Under the pieces are notes generated by a model. The model saw nothing but the letters and a program-made list of their open reading frames with translations. It was not told the origin of the DNA and did no database searches. The position numbers and the translations under genes are program-made. A stretch of 64,000 nucleotides of DNA. It comes from Parerythrobacter_A sp963761775. Its GTDB lineage: Bacteria > Pseudomonadota > Alphaproteobacteria > Sphingomonadales > Sphingomonadaceae. The stretch spans positions 62,001-126,000 of the forward strand of contig CAVXIF010000012.1 in NCBI GenBank assembly GCA_963761775.1, given 5' to 3'. Within the stretch, counting starts at the first letter, position 1. Every line of letters starts with the position of its first letter. Below, piece after piece: positions 10,450 through 19,287 of this stretch.

Positions 10450-11403
10450 TTGAACGCGCCGCCGCGCACGGTACGGGAGCAGGCCCTTGCCGGAACGCTG
10501 CCCATGCTCGACCATGACGCCAACTACGCTGCGATCGCGCCCAGGTTCGTCGCGCGGTTCGGTCGTCCCCCGCTGCCACCCGAAAATCCCAAGGCGACGA
10601 TCAACGACCTGATTTTCGCGCGCATGATCCGGGCCGACTGGACCCCGTTGCAGCGCGCACTGGTCGACAAGAGCACGGCCAAACCTTCCGCCATCATGCT
10701 GTGCCCCGCCCTGCGCGTGCCCGAAACCCTGGCGAGCATCGCTGCACAGGACGTGGCCTCGCCCGCCGCGCTGGGCAAGCTGCTGGCACCGTTCGTCGGG
10801 CGGAACGTCATTGCCAAGCCGACGCAGGCGAGCGGCGGCACGCTGTTTCTGAAGGACGGCCTGCCCCCTGAAAAGCTGCGTATGCTTTTCGACCTTGCGC
10901 GCCAGGATTACGCGCTCGTCATGCGCGAAATGCAATATGCCGGGATGCCGGGTCGCATCATCGTCGAGGAACTGGTCCCGACCATCGATGGACGCCCGCC
11001 CGACGATTTCAAGTTCCACTGCATCCACGGACAGCCGATCCTGTGCCAGATCGACCACGCCCGCTTTGCAGAACGGTGGAGCCGGGTGCTGCGCTTGCCG
11101 ACCTTCGCCCCGCTGTGCGAGGACGACGGCCTCGTCGTGCCGGCCAGCGTGGTGATGCCCGCGCCGGAGCGGCTGCGCGCCATGGCCGGTATCGCCGCGA
11201 CGCTCGCCGCGCCGTTCGATTATGTCCGCATCGACCTGTACGATGGTCTCGACGGCGTGTATTTCGGCGAAGCGACCTTCACCCCGGCGGCGTCGCTGGG
11301 TATCGCACCGTCGGCCGAGGGCTGCCACCGCGTGACGGACACCCATCGCGCATACAGCCATGCGCTGATGGACGCCTTCCATCGCGGTCGCGCCCGCCAG
11401 TGA
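10450..11403 (+). CDS. TupA-like ATP-grasp protein
   Basis: A 317-residue protein resembling the TupA-like ATP-grasp family, whose best-studied member takes part in teichuronopeptide synthesis. Such proteins otherwise sit in polysaccharide clusters and ligate amino acids to sugars. The key segments are present in order: VIAKPTQASGGT (nucleotide-binding Lys and Gly-rich loop), IIVEELV, DFKFHCIHGQP, and a C-terminal FDYVRIDLYDG followed by VYFGEATFTPA. The last supplies the metal-binding Asp and Glu. It is unusual here because no glycosyltransferase or capsule genes are nearby. Confidence 0.75.
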   Translation: MNAPPRTVREQALAGTLPMLDHDANYAAIAPRFVARFGRPPLPPENPKATINDLIFARMIRADWTPLQRALVDKSTAKPSAIMLCPALRVPETLASIAAQDVASPAALGKLLAPFVGRNVIAKPTQASGGTLFLKDGLPPEKLRMLFDLARQDYALVMREMQYAGMPGRIIVEELVPTIDGRPPDDFKFHCIHGQPILCQIDHARFAERWSRVLRLPTFAPLCEDDGLVVPASVVMPAPERLRAMAGIAATLAAPFDYVRIDLYDGLDGVYFGEATFTPAASLGIAPSAEGCHRVTDTHRAYSHALMDAFHRGRARQ

Positions 11404-11472
11404 CCACTTGGGTCGAATAACCGCCACGCCGCAGGCCAACCCTCGTTCAATTGTGCCAGAGGCGTCGCGCCG

Positions 11473-12372
11473 CTATTCTGCCCGTCCCCGCCGCCGCACC
11501 CACCGCGGCGCAACGAAGTGCCCCTTGAACTCCGCCTCGCGCAGCAGCCAGATGCCTGCTGCCGTTGCCACGACCAGCGCGATGACGCTGGCTTCCAGCC
11601 CGAAGGCGCCGCCGGACAACAGCGCGCTGCCTTCCAGCCGGGCGTCGACCAGCCCGTCGACCTGGAAGCCCGATACCGGCACGTCCCAGATATAGCCCTG
11701 CACCACGTTCCACCCGGCATGGATGCCGACCGCCAGCCACAGGCTGCGCGTGTACATGTAGGCTGCACCCAGCAGGATGCCCGCCTCGATCGCGATGGCG
11801 ATGCTGCTGAACAGCGTGGCGTTGTCGTTCGCGTGGTGCAGGAAGCCGAAGGCGAGCGACGATATCAGCAGCGCGGCCCAGCTGCCCGCGAATTCCTCCA
11901 CGAAGCGGAACAGGATGCCGCGCAGCAGCACTTCCTCCACGAAGCCCGCGACCAGCCCCGCTTGCAGAAAGATCATCGCCGCGCTTTCCGACCCGCCCCA
12001 GCCGTCGATCATGTAGACGCCCAGCACCCAGGCGATGCCGACGCATATGGTGATGAGCCAGCCGCCCGCCAGCAGCCCCGCGCCCGTCTGCGGCAGCGCG
12101 AGCGCCAGCGGCAGATCGTCGCGCGGCCGCTCGCCCAGGTGGCGCACCACCAGCTTCATCGCCGCGAACGCCGCCAGCACCGACGCGACGGCGGCCAACG
12201 CCATGGCGGGCACCGGCGCAAGCGTGTTGTCGGGGATCAGCGTGACCAGCCACGCCGCGCCCAGCACCGCCGCCATGACGACCGCCAGCGCGATGACGAG
12301 CGACACCAGCGGAAAGGCAACGATGCGCCGCCATGTCGGCAGTTCGTCGAGCGGGAGTTCGGTCTGTTCCAT
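11473..12372 (-). CDS. CPBP family intramembrane glutamic endopeptidase
   Basis: A 299-residue polytopic membrane protein of the CPBP/CAAX-protease family (ABI). The catalytic motif FVEEVLLRG (paired Glu about residues 146-147, Arg 151) is followed by the second motif FLHH around 178-182 and the third GIHAGWNVVQG near 217-227. These three blocks supply the Glu and His residues of the active site. Hydrophobic helices run from about residue 18 to 290. Substrate is unknown; family members process prenylated proteins in eukaryotes and have varied roles in bacteria. It is a single gene, convergent with the ATP-grasp gene. Confidence 0.9.
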   Translation of the reverse strand: MEQTELPLDELPTWRRIVAFPLVSLVIALAVVMAAVLGAAWLVTLIPDNTLAPVPAMALAAVASVLAAFAAMKLVVRHLGERPRDDLPLALALPQTGAGLLAGGWLITICVGIAWVLGVYMIDGWGGSESAAMIFLQAGLVAGFVEEVLLRGILFRFVEEFAGSWAALLISSLAFGFLHHANDNATLFSSIAIAIEAGILLGAAYMYTRSLWLAVGIHAGWNVVQGYIWDVPVSGFQVDGLVDARLEGSALLSGGAFGLEASVIALVVATAAGIWLLREAEFKGHFVAPRWVRRRGRAE

Positions 12373-12450
12373 GGAAGGGGTGTCAGCCCGACCCGCGCCA
12401 AACTGTCAATCGCATTTACCCTTGGCCCGCATCACTACGGACGCGGGCGG

Positions 12451-13200
12451 TCAGGCATAAAGTGCGCCAGCCGTATCGCGCAGTTTCGCCATCGCGTCCG
12501 CCCACGGGCCCGGCCCCCAGCTCACCCGCGCCACGCCTGCCTGGCCCAGCGTCTGCACGTCCGGCACGCCTTCGCGCATCATCACATTGACCGGCAGCGG
12601 CGCGCCTTCGCATATCCTTGCGATCAGGTCGGCATCGGCCAGCCCCGGTACGAAGAAACACGCCGCGCCCGATTCCGCATAGGCGGCGGCGCGCTCCAGC
12701 GCTTCGGGGACGAGCGCCGGATCGTCCGGATTTTCGCCCGCCATCAATCGCGCAAGGAAGATGTCGGTGCGCGCATTCACGAACAGCCCGCTTTGCGATA
12801 CTGCGGCGATGCGTTTTGCCTGTGCATCCATTGCATACAGCCCCTCGCCCGCCACGATGCGGTCTTCGAAATTGCAGCCGACCACGCCGGTGTCCGCAAG
12901 CTGCTGCGCATGGTCGGCAAGATGCGCCGGATCGCCCGCATAGCCGCCTTCGAAATCCGCGGTGACCGGGCAATCGACGGCGGCCACGATCTGCCGTACT
13001 GTGGCAAGCAGAAGGTTGAACGGAATTGTTTCGCCATCGGCAAAGCCCTGCGCCCCGGCCAGTGCCATACTGCCGGTCGCGATGGCAGGCGCGCCCGCTT
13101 CGGCCACCGCCGCCGCGCTGCCCGCATCCCAGATATTGTACAGCAGCAGAGGGTTTTCCGCGCGGTGAAGGTCCGCAAACCGGCGTTTCATGTCGGTCAT
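12451..13200 (-). CDS. isocitrate lyase/PEP mutase family protein
   Basis: A 249-residue TIM-barrel enzyme of the ICL/PEPM superfamily, which cleaves or forms C-C or P-C bonds next to a carboxylate. Visible motifs are LYNIWDAGSAA at the N-terminus, ATGSMALAG, PVTADFEGGYAG (metal-binding Asp), and CNFEDRI plus VNARTDIFL. The characteristic catalytic Cys loop of true isocitrate lyase is absent, so this is a shorter PEPM-like hydrolase or lyase of unknown substrate. The ATG at 13198-13200 overlaps the ada stop by 4 bp, so the pair is translationally coupled. A longer in-frame start exists but would lie inside ada. Confidence 0.85.
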   Translation of the reverse strand: MTDMKRRFADLHRAENPLLLYNIWDAGSAAAVAEAGAPAIATGSMALAGAQGFADGETIPFNLLLATVRQIVAAVDCPVTADFEGGYAGDPAHLADHAQQLADTGVVGCNFEDRIVAGEGLYAMDAQAKRIAAVSQSGLFVNARTDIFLARLMAGENPDDPALVPEALERAAAYAESGAACFFVPGLADADLIARICEGAPLPVNVMMREGVPDVQTLGQAGVARVSWGPGPWADAMAKLRDTAGALYA

Positions 13201-14246
13201 TCTCCGCGCTCCCGCCGCAACAGCTCGGTCTTGATCTCCGGGCCATAGGCATAGCCGCCCACGCTGCCGTCGCTGCGCACGACGCGGTGGCACGGGATCA
13301 GCACGGCGACATTGTTCGCGCCATTGGCGCTGCCTGCCGCGCGGGTGGCCGTGGGCTTGCCGACGGCGGCGGCGATCTGGGCGTAGCTGCGGGTTTCACC
13401 GGCGGGTATCTCGCGCAGGGCCTGCCACACGGCTTCCTGAAATGCGGTACCTTGCACATCCAGCGGAATATGGCGCGCATCGCCGGGGCGCTCGACGGCG
13501 GCAAGGACATGCTCGACCAGCTCGGTGAAATCCTTGTCGCCTTCCACGAGTTCGGCATTCGGGAAACGGTGTTCCAGCGCGTCGCGCCCTTCGTCGAAGG
13601 ACAGGCGGCACACGCCCTTGTCCGTCGCCGCGACCAGCATCGCACCCAGCCAGGTCTCCACCACCGCCCATCGGATCGTCACGCCCCGCCCGCCATCCTT
13701 CCATGCCGATGCTGTCATGCCCAGCCGTCCTTCCATCAAATCGTAAAAGCGCGAGCTGGAACTGAAGCCCGCATCGTACAGCGCCGCCGTGATCGTCGCC
13801 GCCTCGCGCAGCCGCGCCTCGACGCCCCGTGCCCGCAGGGCTTTGCCATATTGCGCCGGGCTGATGCCGACATCGCGACGGAACAGGCGCTGGATATGTG
13901 TGGGGGTGTAGCCTGTTTCGTCCGCCAGCTGTGCCAGCGATACCGGCCCGTCGGCCTGTGCAACCAGCTCCAGACTGCGCAGCACCGCCTCCCGATCACG
14001 TCCCAGATCGTCGGGGCGGCAGCGCAGGCACGCGCGAAACCCGGCGGCGCCGGCATCTGCGGCGTGCGTATAGAATTCGACATTCTCGCGCTTCGGACAG
14101 CGCGCCTGACAGCTCGGCTTGCAGTAGATGCCGGTGGTGTGGACGGCGATCACGAAGTCGCCGTCGCGCCGCCGGTCCCGCGCGACGCACGCCGACCACG
14201 CCGTCGTCCGGCTCGGGGCGGGATTGGGTCGTGCAAAGGTGGCCAT
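13197..14246 (-). CDS. ada: bifunctional DNA repair methyltransferase/regulator Ada
   Basis: A 349-residue Ada protein. The N-terminal zinc domain has cysteines in GIYCKPSCQARCP and FRACLRCRPDD (phosphotriester repair and sensing, first acceptor in GIYCKPSC). It is followed by an AraC-type helix-turn-helix region (about residues 90-165) and the C-terminal O6-methylguanine methyltransferase with the acceptor cysteine in IPCHRVV. This matches the inducible adaptive response regulator that methylates itself and activates alkylation repair genes. The downstream coupled partner is an ICL/PEPM-type enzyme rather than the usual alkB or alkA. Confidence 0.95.
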   Translation of the reverse strand: MATFARPNPAPSRTTAWSACVARDRRRDGDFVIAVHTTGIYCKPSCQARCPKRENVEFYTHAADAGAAGFRACLRCRPDDLGRDREAVLRSLELVAQADGPVSLAQLADETGYTPTHIQRLFRRDVGISPAQYGKALRARGVEARLREAATITAALYDAGFSSSSRFYDLMEGRLGMTASAWKDGGRGVTIRWAVVETWLGAMLVAATDKGVCRLSFDEGRDALEHRFPNAELVEGDKDFTELVEHVLAAVERPGDARHIPLDVQGTAFQEAVWQALREIPAGETRSYAQIAAAVGKPTATRAAGSANGANNVAVLIPCHRVVRSDGSVGGYAYGPEIKTELLRRERGE

Positions 14247-14365
14247 AGCTGCGTCGTCTCCTTACCCCGCCCCACAACGCGTAAGTCTGCTGTATAGGAT
14301 CATGCGACCTTCGCGCGCGTCCCGAATCTTGCGTTCAAAGCGGATTGGCCGATAGGGGCTTGGTC

Positions 14366-15910
14366 ATGCTTCGACCCTTCCTGCTCTTCCTTCTCGCCGT
14401 TTTCGGCCTGCTTGCCGGGGCGACCGCCCATGCCGACCCTGCCGATATCGACGCGGCGGCGCGCGGGGTGGTGCGCGTGGTGGTGGTTGCAGAAAACGAG
14501 GACGGCGTGTTCCCGATCAGCCACGGTTCCGGCTTTGCGGTGACGGGCAAGCGCGTGGTTACCAACAACCATGTGGTGCGCGAAGTGACGGGCAATCCGG
14601 CGCTTCGCCTTGCCATCGTGCCCAGCGGCGGGGGCGAGCCAAGCCTGGCGAAAATCATCGCAACCAGCGCGCGCAACGACCTTGCCCTGCTGGAAATTAC
14701 CGAGAGCCTGCGCCTGCCCCCGCTGACCCTGTCGGTGCGTAGCGATCTCGATAGCGGGGCGGCATCGGCGGTGGGCTATCCGATGAATGTGGACAAGGCG
14801 CAGGGGCTGGAGATCGGCGATATCTTCACCTCGCAACCGCCGGTGAAAAGCCGGGGCTTCCTGTCGGGCACCCGGCCTGCGCGGCAATTCGATTCGGTCC
14901 TGCACACCGCCCCCATCGCGCGCGGCAATTCGGGCGGGCCGCTGCTGGACGAATGCGGGCGCGTGCTGGGCGTCAACAGTTTCGGCGCGACGTCCGACGG
15001 GTCGGATGCGGAATTCTTTTTCGCGGTGTCGATGCGCGAGCTGGTGCCGTTCCTGAAAGCCAATGACACGCCCGCGCAAACGAGCGCGCTGCCGTGCCGC
15101 AGCCTCGCCGATCTGGATGCAGAGGAACGCGCCCGCGCCGAACGCGAGACGGCGGCAGGCCGCGCCGAACTGGCCGGACAAGCGGAGAAACGCCGCGCCC
15201 AGCTGCAACGCGCACAGCTCGAAGCGGAACTGGCGGTTCAGTCCGAACGCGAGAACGCGCTGCTGGGCGCAATCGCGCTGCTGCTGGTGGCGGCAGGCGG
15301 GGCGGCGGTGGCGTGGCAGGGGCACCAGCGCGATGCCGGAGGCGAACGGCTGACCATCATCGGCGGCACGGTAGGCGTCGTGGCGCTGGTCGCGGCGGGC
15401 GCCCTGTGGTTCTCCCGCCCCGGCCTCGACGCAATCGACCGCCGCGTCGCCGCCGCGATGTCGGACACCGACAGCGACACTCCCGGCACGCCCGCAGCCG
15501 ACGGCGCGATGGCTTTGCAATGCACGCTGGATGTCGCACGCAGCCGCATCACCGGCGCACCGCAACAGGCGCTGGATTTCGACTGGACCGACGACGGCTG
15601 CGTCAACGGCCGCACGCAATACGGTTTTGCATCGGGAAGCTGGCGGCGCGCCTTTGTGCCGAACGAGGAAGACGCCGTCATCGTCGCGCAGTTCGACCCG
15701 AAGACGCGCACCTACCGCACGGACCGCTATCTGCTGACCCGCACCGCGATGGAGGCGGCGCGCACGGCACGGGCGACATACCGCGCGCCATCGTGCGGCG
15801 CGCAAGGCGCTTCGGTAAAACTGGGCGATTTGCAGGGTTCGGTCCTGTCGCGCCTGCCCGCCGCCCCGAACGAGCGGCTGGTCTATGACTGCGAGCCGAA
15901 AGGCGGATAA
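14366..15910 (+). CDS. membrane-anchored trypsin-like serine protease
   Basis: A 514-residue protein. Signal peptide (LLFLLAVFGLLAGATAHA), then an S1/HtrA-like protease with His69 in TNNHVV, Asp105 in ARNDLALL and the nucleophile Ser in ARGNSGGP (about residue 193). After it comes a charged coiled coil rich in Glu, Arg and Ala (about 250-292), two transmembrane helices (about 300-316 and 333-350), and a C-terminal domain of about 160 residues with cysteines in ALQCTLDV, DDGCVNG, APSCGAQG and VYDCEPKGG. There is no PDZ domain. ATG 14366 is preferred over an upstream TTG because the signal peptide starts there. The substrate and topology of the tail are unknown. Confidence 0.85.
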   Translation: MLRPFLLFLLAVFGLLAGATAHADPADIDAAARGVVRVVVVAENEDGVFPISHGSGFAVTGKRVVTNNHVVREVTGNPALRLAIVPSGGGEPSLAKIIATSARNDLALLEITESLRLPPLTLSVRSDLDSGAASAVGYPMNVDKAQGLEIGDIFTSQPPVKSRGFLSGTRPARQFDSVLHTAPIARGNSGGPLLDECGRVLGVNSFGATSDGSDAEFFFAVSMRELVPFLKANDTPAQTSALPCRSLADLDAEERARAERETAAGRAELAGQAEKRRAQLQRAQLEAELAVQSERENALLGAIALLLVAAGGAAVAWQGHQRDAGGERLTIIGGTVGVVALVAAGALWFSRPGLDAIDRRVAAAMSDTDSDTPGTPAADGAMALQCTLDVARSRITGAPQQALDFDWTDDGCVNGRTQYGFASGSWRRAFVPNEEDAVIVAQFDPKTRTYRTDRYLLTRTAMEAARTARATYRAPSCGAQGASVKLGDLQGSVLSRLPAAPNERLVYDCEPKGG

Positions 15911-15947
15911 GTCGCCACGGGCAGCGGGCGTATTTCGACACCGCGTT

Positions 15948-16038
15948 CCTGTTGCCTCACCCCTGTTGCCCACCCCTGTTGCCATGCATTTGCACCGATG
16001 CTAGGCGCGCAGCCAATTCGAAAGCGGCCCAATTCGAA
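15948..16038. repeat. short repeats in the atpH leader
   Basis: Three copies of CCTGTTGCC start at 15948, 15962 and 15975 (spacing 14 and 13). They are followed by two copies of CCAATTCGAA at 16013 and 16029 (spacing 16). Together they occupy most of the gap between the protease gene and the start of the F1 ATP synthase operon. They could be operator or RNA-leader elements; nothing in the sequence proves a role. Confidence 0.6.
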
Positions 16039-16090
16039 CGATGCCCGGCTGCTTTTTGCAACTCTATCTTTTGCCAAGGACGACACGCGC

Positions 16091-16648
16091 GTGGAGATTT
16101 CCGCCGGTATCAGGGCCAGCCTGGCGGGGCGTTATGCCGCCGCATTGTTCGACCTGGCTTCGGAAGCGGGCACCGTAACCGCTGTCGAATCGGATCTGGA
16201 GCGGCTGGACGAGGCGCTTGCGCAGTCCGGCGATCTGGCCGCACTGACCACCAATCCCGAAATTTCGCGCAAGGCATCCGAACAGGCGCTGTCGGGCGTC
16301 GCCAAGCTGCTCGATCTCGGCCAGCTGACGCAGAACTTCCTCGGCGTGCTGGCGCAGAACCGGCGGCTGGGCAGCCTGCCCGCCATGATCCGCGCCTTCC
16401 GCACCATTGCCGCCGCACAGCGCGGCGAAGTGACCGCGCAGGTCACCAGCGCGCACCCGCTTACCGACGAACAGATCGAAACGCTGAAACACAAGCTGAC
16501 GGCGCGCGAAGGCCGCACGGTAAAGCTGCACTCGGCGGTCGATCCCGACCTTTTGGGCGGCCTCGTCGTCACCGTTGGCTCGAAGCGCATCGACGCCTCG
16601 ATCCGCACCCGTTTGAATAGCCTTGCACAGGCAATGAAGGAAGGCTGA
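16091..16648 (+). CDS. atpH: F0F1 ATP synthase subunit delta
   Basis: Peripheral stalk subunit connecting F1 to the F0 b subunits. The GTG at 16091 gives a 185-residue protein opening VEISAGIRASLAGRYAAALFDLA, the usual delta start, with AAGGA ten bases upstream. An in-frame ATG at 15998 would add 31 residues with no family resemblance. The C-terminal signature DPDLLGGLVVTVGSKRIDASI is intact. First gene of the F1 operon; the F0 genes are not in the window. Confidence 0.92.
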   Translation: MEISAGIRASLAGRYAAALFDLASEAGTVTAVESDLERLDEALAQSGDLAALTTNPEISRKASEQALSGVAKLLDLGQLTQNFLGVLAQNRRLGSLPAMIRAFRTIAAAQRGEVTAQVTSAHPLTDEQIETLKHKLTAREGRTVKLHSAVDPDLLGGLVVTVGSKRIDASIRTRLNSLAQAMKEG

Positions 16649-16681
16649 CGGCCCGCCCGTCGGAACTAAGGACACCGCAAC

Positions 16682-18213
16682 ATGGAAATCCGCGCCGCAG
16701 AAATCTCCAAGGTCATCAAGGACCAGATCGCCGGATTCGGCACACAGGCGGAAGTCAGCGAAGTCGGCACCGTGCTGTCGGTTGGTGACGGTATCGCCCG
16801 CATCCACGGTCTGGACCGCGTGCAGGCTGGTGAAATGGTCGAGTTCGCAAACGGCGTTCAGGGCATGGCACTGAACCTGGAAAGCGACAATGTCGGCGTG
16901 GTGATCTTCGGCTCCGATGCCGAGATCAAGGAAGGCGACAGCGTCAAGCGCACCGAGACCATCGTGGACGTTCCGGTCGGCAAGGCGCTGCTCGGCCGCG
17001 TGGTCGACGCGCTGGGCAATCCTATCGACGGCAAGGGCCCCATCGAGACGACACAACGCAGCCGCGTCGAGGTCAAGGCGCCGGGCATTATCCCGCGCAA
17101 ATCGGTAGACGAGCCGGTGCAGTCCGGTCTGAAGGCAATCGACGCGCTGGTGCCCGTGGGCCGTGGCCAGCGCGAACTCATCATCGGAGACCGCCAGACC
17201 GGCAAGTCCGCCGTCGCCATCGACACCTTCATCAACCAGAAGGGCCCGAATGCGGGCGATGACGAGAGCAAGAAGCTCTACTGCATCTATGTCGCCGTGG
17301 GTCAGAAACGGTCCACCGTCGCGCAGATCGTGAAGCAGCTGGAAGAAAACGGCGCGATGGAATATTCCATCGTGGTCGCCGCCACGGCCTCCGAACCTGC
17401 TCCGCTGCAATATCTTGCGCCCTACACCGGCTGCGCGATGGGCGAATTCTTCCGTGACAACGGCATGCACGCCGTGATCGTGTATGACGATCTTTCCAAG
17501 CAGGCTGTGGCTTATCGCCAGATGAGCCTGCTGCTGCGTCGTCCTCCCGGCCGCGAAGCCTATCCCGGCGATGTGTTCTATCTGCACAGCCGCCTGCTCG
17601 AACGCGCCGCCAAGATGAGCGACGCGGAAGGCGGCGGCTCGCTGACCGCGCTGCCGATCATCGAAACGCAGGCGGGCGACGTGTCGGCCTATATCCCGAC
17701 CAACGTGATCTCCATCACCGATGGCCAGATCTTCCTCGAAACGGACCTGTTCTACCAGGGCATTCGCCCCGCGATTAACGTGGGGCTCTCGGTCAGCCGC
17801 GTGGGCGGTGCCGCGCAGACCAAGGCGATGAAGAAGGTAAGCGGCTCGATCAAGCTGGAGCTGGCGCAGTATCGCGAAATGGCGGCGTTCGCGCAGTTCG
17901 GCAGTCGGACCTCGACGCTTCCACGCAGAAACTGCTCAATCGCGGCGCACGCCTGACCGAATTGCTCAAGCAGGCGCAGTTCTCGCCCATGCCGTTCGAG
18001 GAACAGACGGTGTCGATCTTCGCCGGCACCAATGGCTATCTCGACGATATCCCCGTGGACCGCGTGACCGAATATGAAAGCGCAATGCTTGGCTTCATGC
18101 GCAACGAACATGCCGACGTGCTCGACACCATCCGCACGACGACCAAGTTCGAACCTGAAACCAAGGACGCGACGGTGACGGCGCTGGATGCCTTTGCGAA
18201 GCAGTTTGCGTAA
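16682..18213 (+). CDS. atpA: F0F1 ATP synthase subunit alpha (frameshifted)
   Basis: Regulatory nucleotide-binding subunit of F1. Walker A is GDRQTGKSA, and the alpha signature PAINVGLSVSRVG is present. Length across both parts is about 510 residues, as expected. The frame changes near 17904: the first part ends AAFAQFG and the second resumes SDLDASTQKLLNRGARLTELLKQ, so two extra bases (or a small net gain) interrupt the gene. With atpA essential for respiration-linked ATP synthesis this is probably a sequence error. A dispersed palindrome follows before atpG. Confidence 0.95.
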
Positions 18214-18235
18214 GCGATAAGGAAGAACACCCCAA

Positions 18236-18326
18236 CCGTTCGCCCTGAGCCTGTCGAAGGGTCGCACTTGCTTCCGGCGCACCGCTCGAAGAAAAAGCAG
18301 TGCTTCGACAAGCTCAGCACGAACGG
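18236..18326. repeat. dispersed palindromic repeat, copy 2, between atpA and atpG
   Basis: Arms CGTTCGCCCTGAGCCTGTCG (from 18237) and CGACAAGCTCAGCACGAACG (to 18325) are near reverse complements, homologous to copy 1 at 7068-7157. It fills most of the 132-bp gap between atpA and atpG, unusually wide for this operon, so the operon transcript would carry a strong hairpin here. Confidence 0.85.
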
Positions 18327-18345
18327 AGATTAGGGACAAAGCGTA

Positions 18346-19233
18346 ATGGCAAGCCTCAAGGAACTGAAAGATCGGATCGGGTCGGTGAAATCCACCCAGA
18401 AGATCACCAAGGCCAAGCAAATGGTCGCGGCGGCTAAACTGCGCCGGGCGCAGGCGGCTGCCGAGGCGGCGCGGCCCTATGCCTTGCGGCTGACCGAAGT
18501 GATGGCGAGCCTTGCGGGCAAGGTCGGCGGCGCCAACGACTCCGGAGCCGCCCCGCGCCTGCTGGCCGGAACCGGCAGCGACACGCGCCATATGCTGGTG
18601 GTGGTCAATACCGACAAGGGCCTGTGCGGCGGCCTGAACGCCAATATCGTGAAAGAAGCCAAGGCGCAGGCGAACCGGCTGACGACGGAAGGCAAGGACG
18701 TATCCTTCTACCTCGTCGGCAAGAAAGGCCTTGCCCCGCTCAAACGCAGCAATGGCGAACAGATCGCCGAACGCTTCGACACCAGCACGGTGAAATATCC
18801 GGGGTTCGAGGAAGCCGAGGCCATCGCAGACGAGTTGATAGCCATGTTCGATGACGGCAAGTTCGACGTGGCGCATCTGGTTTATCCGACCTTCAAATCC
18901 GCGCTGGTGCAGGAACCCACGACCGCGCAGCTCATCCCCGTGCCCCCGCCCGAAATGACCGCCGAAACCGAGTCCGGCAGCGTGGTGGAATACGAACCGG
19001 GCGAGGAAGAAATCCTGGAAGACCTGCTGCCCCGCTATGTGAAGACGCAGGTGTTCGGCGCGCTGCTGGAAATCGCCGCGTCGGAACAGGGTGCCTCGAT
19101 GACCGCAATGGACAACGCCACGCGCAATGCCGGCGATCTGATCCAATCGCTCACCATTCAATACAACCGCAGCCGCCAGGCGGCGATTACCACCGAACTC
19201 ATCGAAATCATCGCCGGTGCGGAAGCCCTGTAG
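18346..19233 (+). CDS. atpG: F0F1 ATP synthase subunit gamma
   Basis: Central rotor shaft of F1, 295 residues. N-terminal helix MASLKELKDRIGSVKSTQKITKAKQ-type start (MASLKELKDRIGSVK then TQKITKAMQ-like KAKQMVAAAKL), Rossmann segment TDKGLCGGLN, and the C-terminal signature ASMTAMDNATRNAGDLI followed by YNRSRQAAITTELIEI are all intact. It precedes an unusual lipoprotein gene rather than atpD directly. Confidence 0.96.
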   Translation: MASLKELKDRIGSVKSTQKITKAKQMVAAAKLRRAQAAAEAARPYALRLTEVMASLAGKVGGANDSGAAPRLLAGTGSDTRHMLVVVNTDKGLCGGLNANIVKEAKAQANRLTTEGKDVSFYLVGKKGLAPLKRSNGEQIAERFDTSTVKYPGFEEAEAIADELIAMFDDGKFDVAHLVYPTFKSALVQEPTTAQLIPVPPPEMTAETESGSVVEYEPGEEEILEDLLPRYVKTQVFGALLEIAASEQGASMTAMDNATRNAGDLIQSLTIQYNRSRQAAITTELIEIIAGAEAL

Positions 19234-19287
19234 CGACACGCTTGAGCGGGCCGCGTGCCCCACCAGATAAACGAAAGACAATACGAT

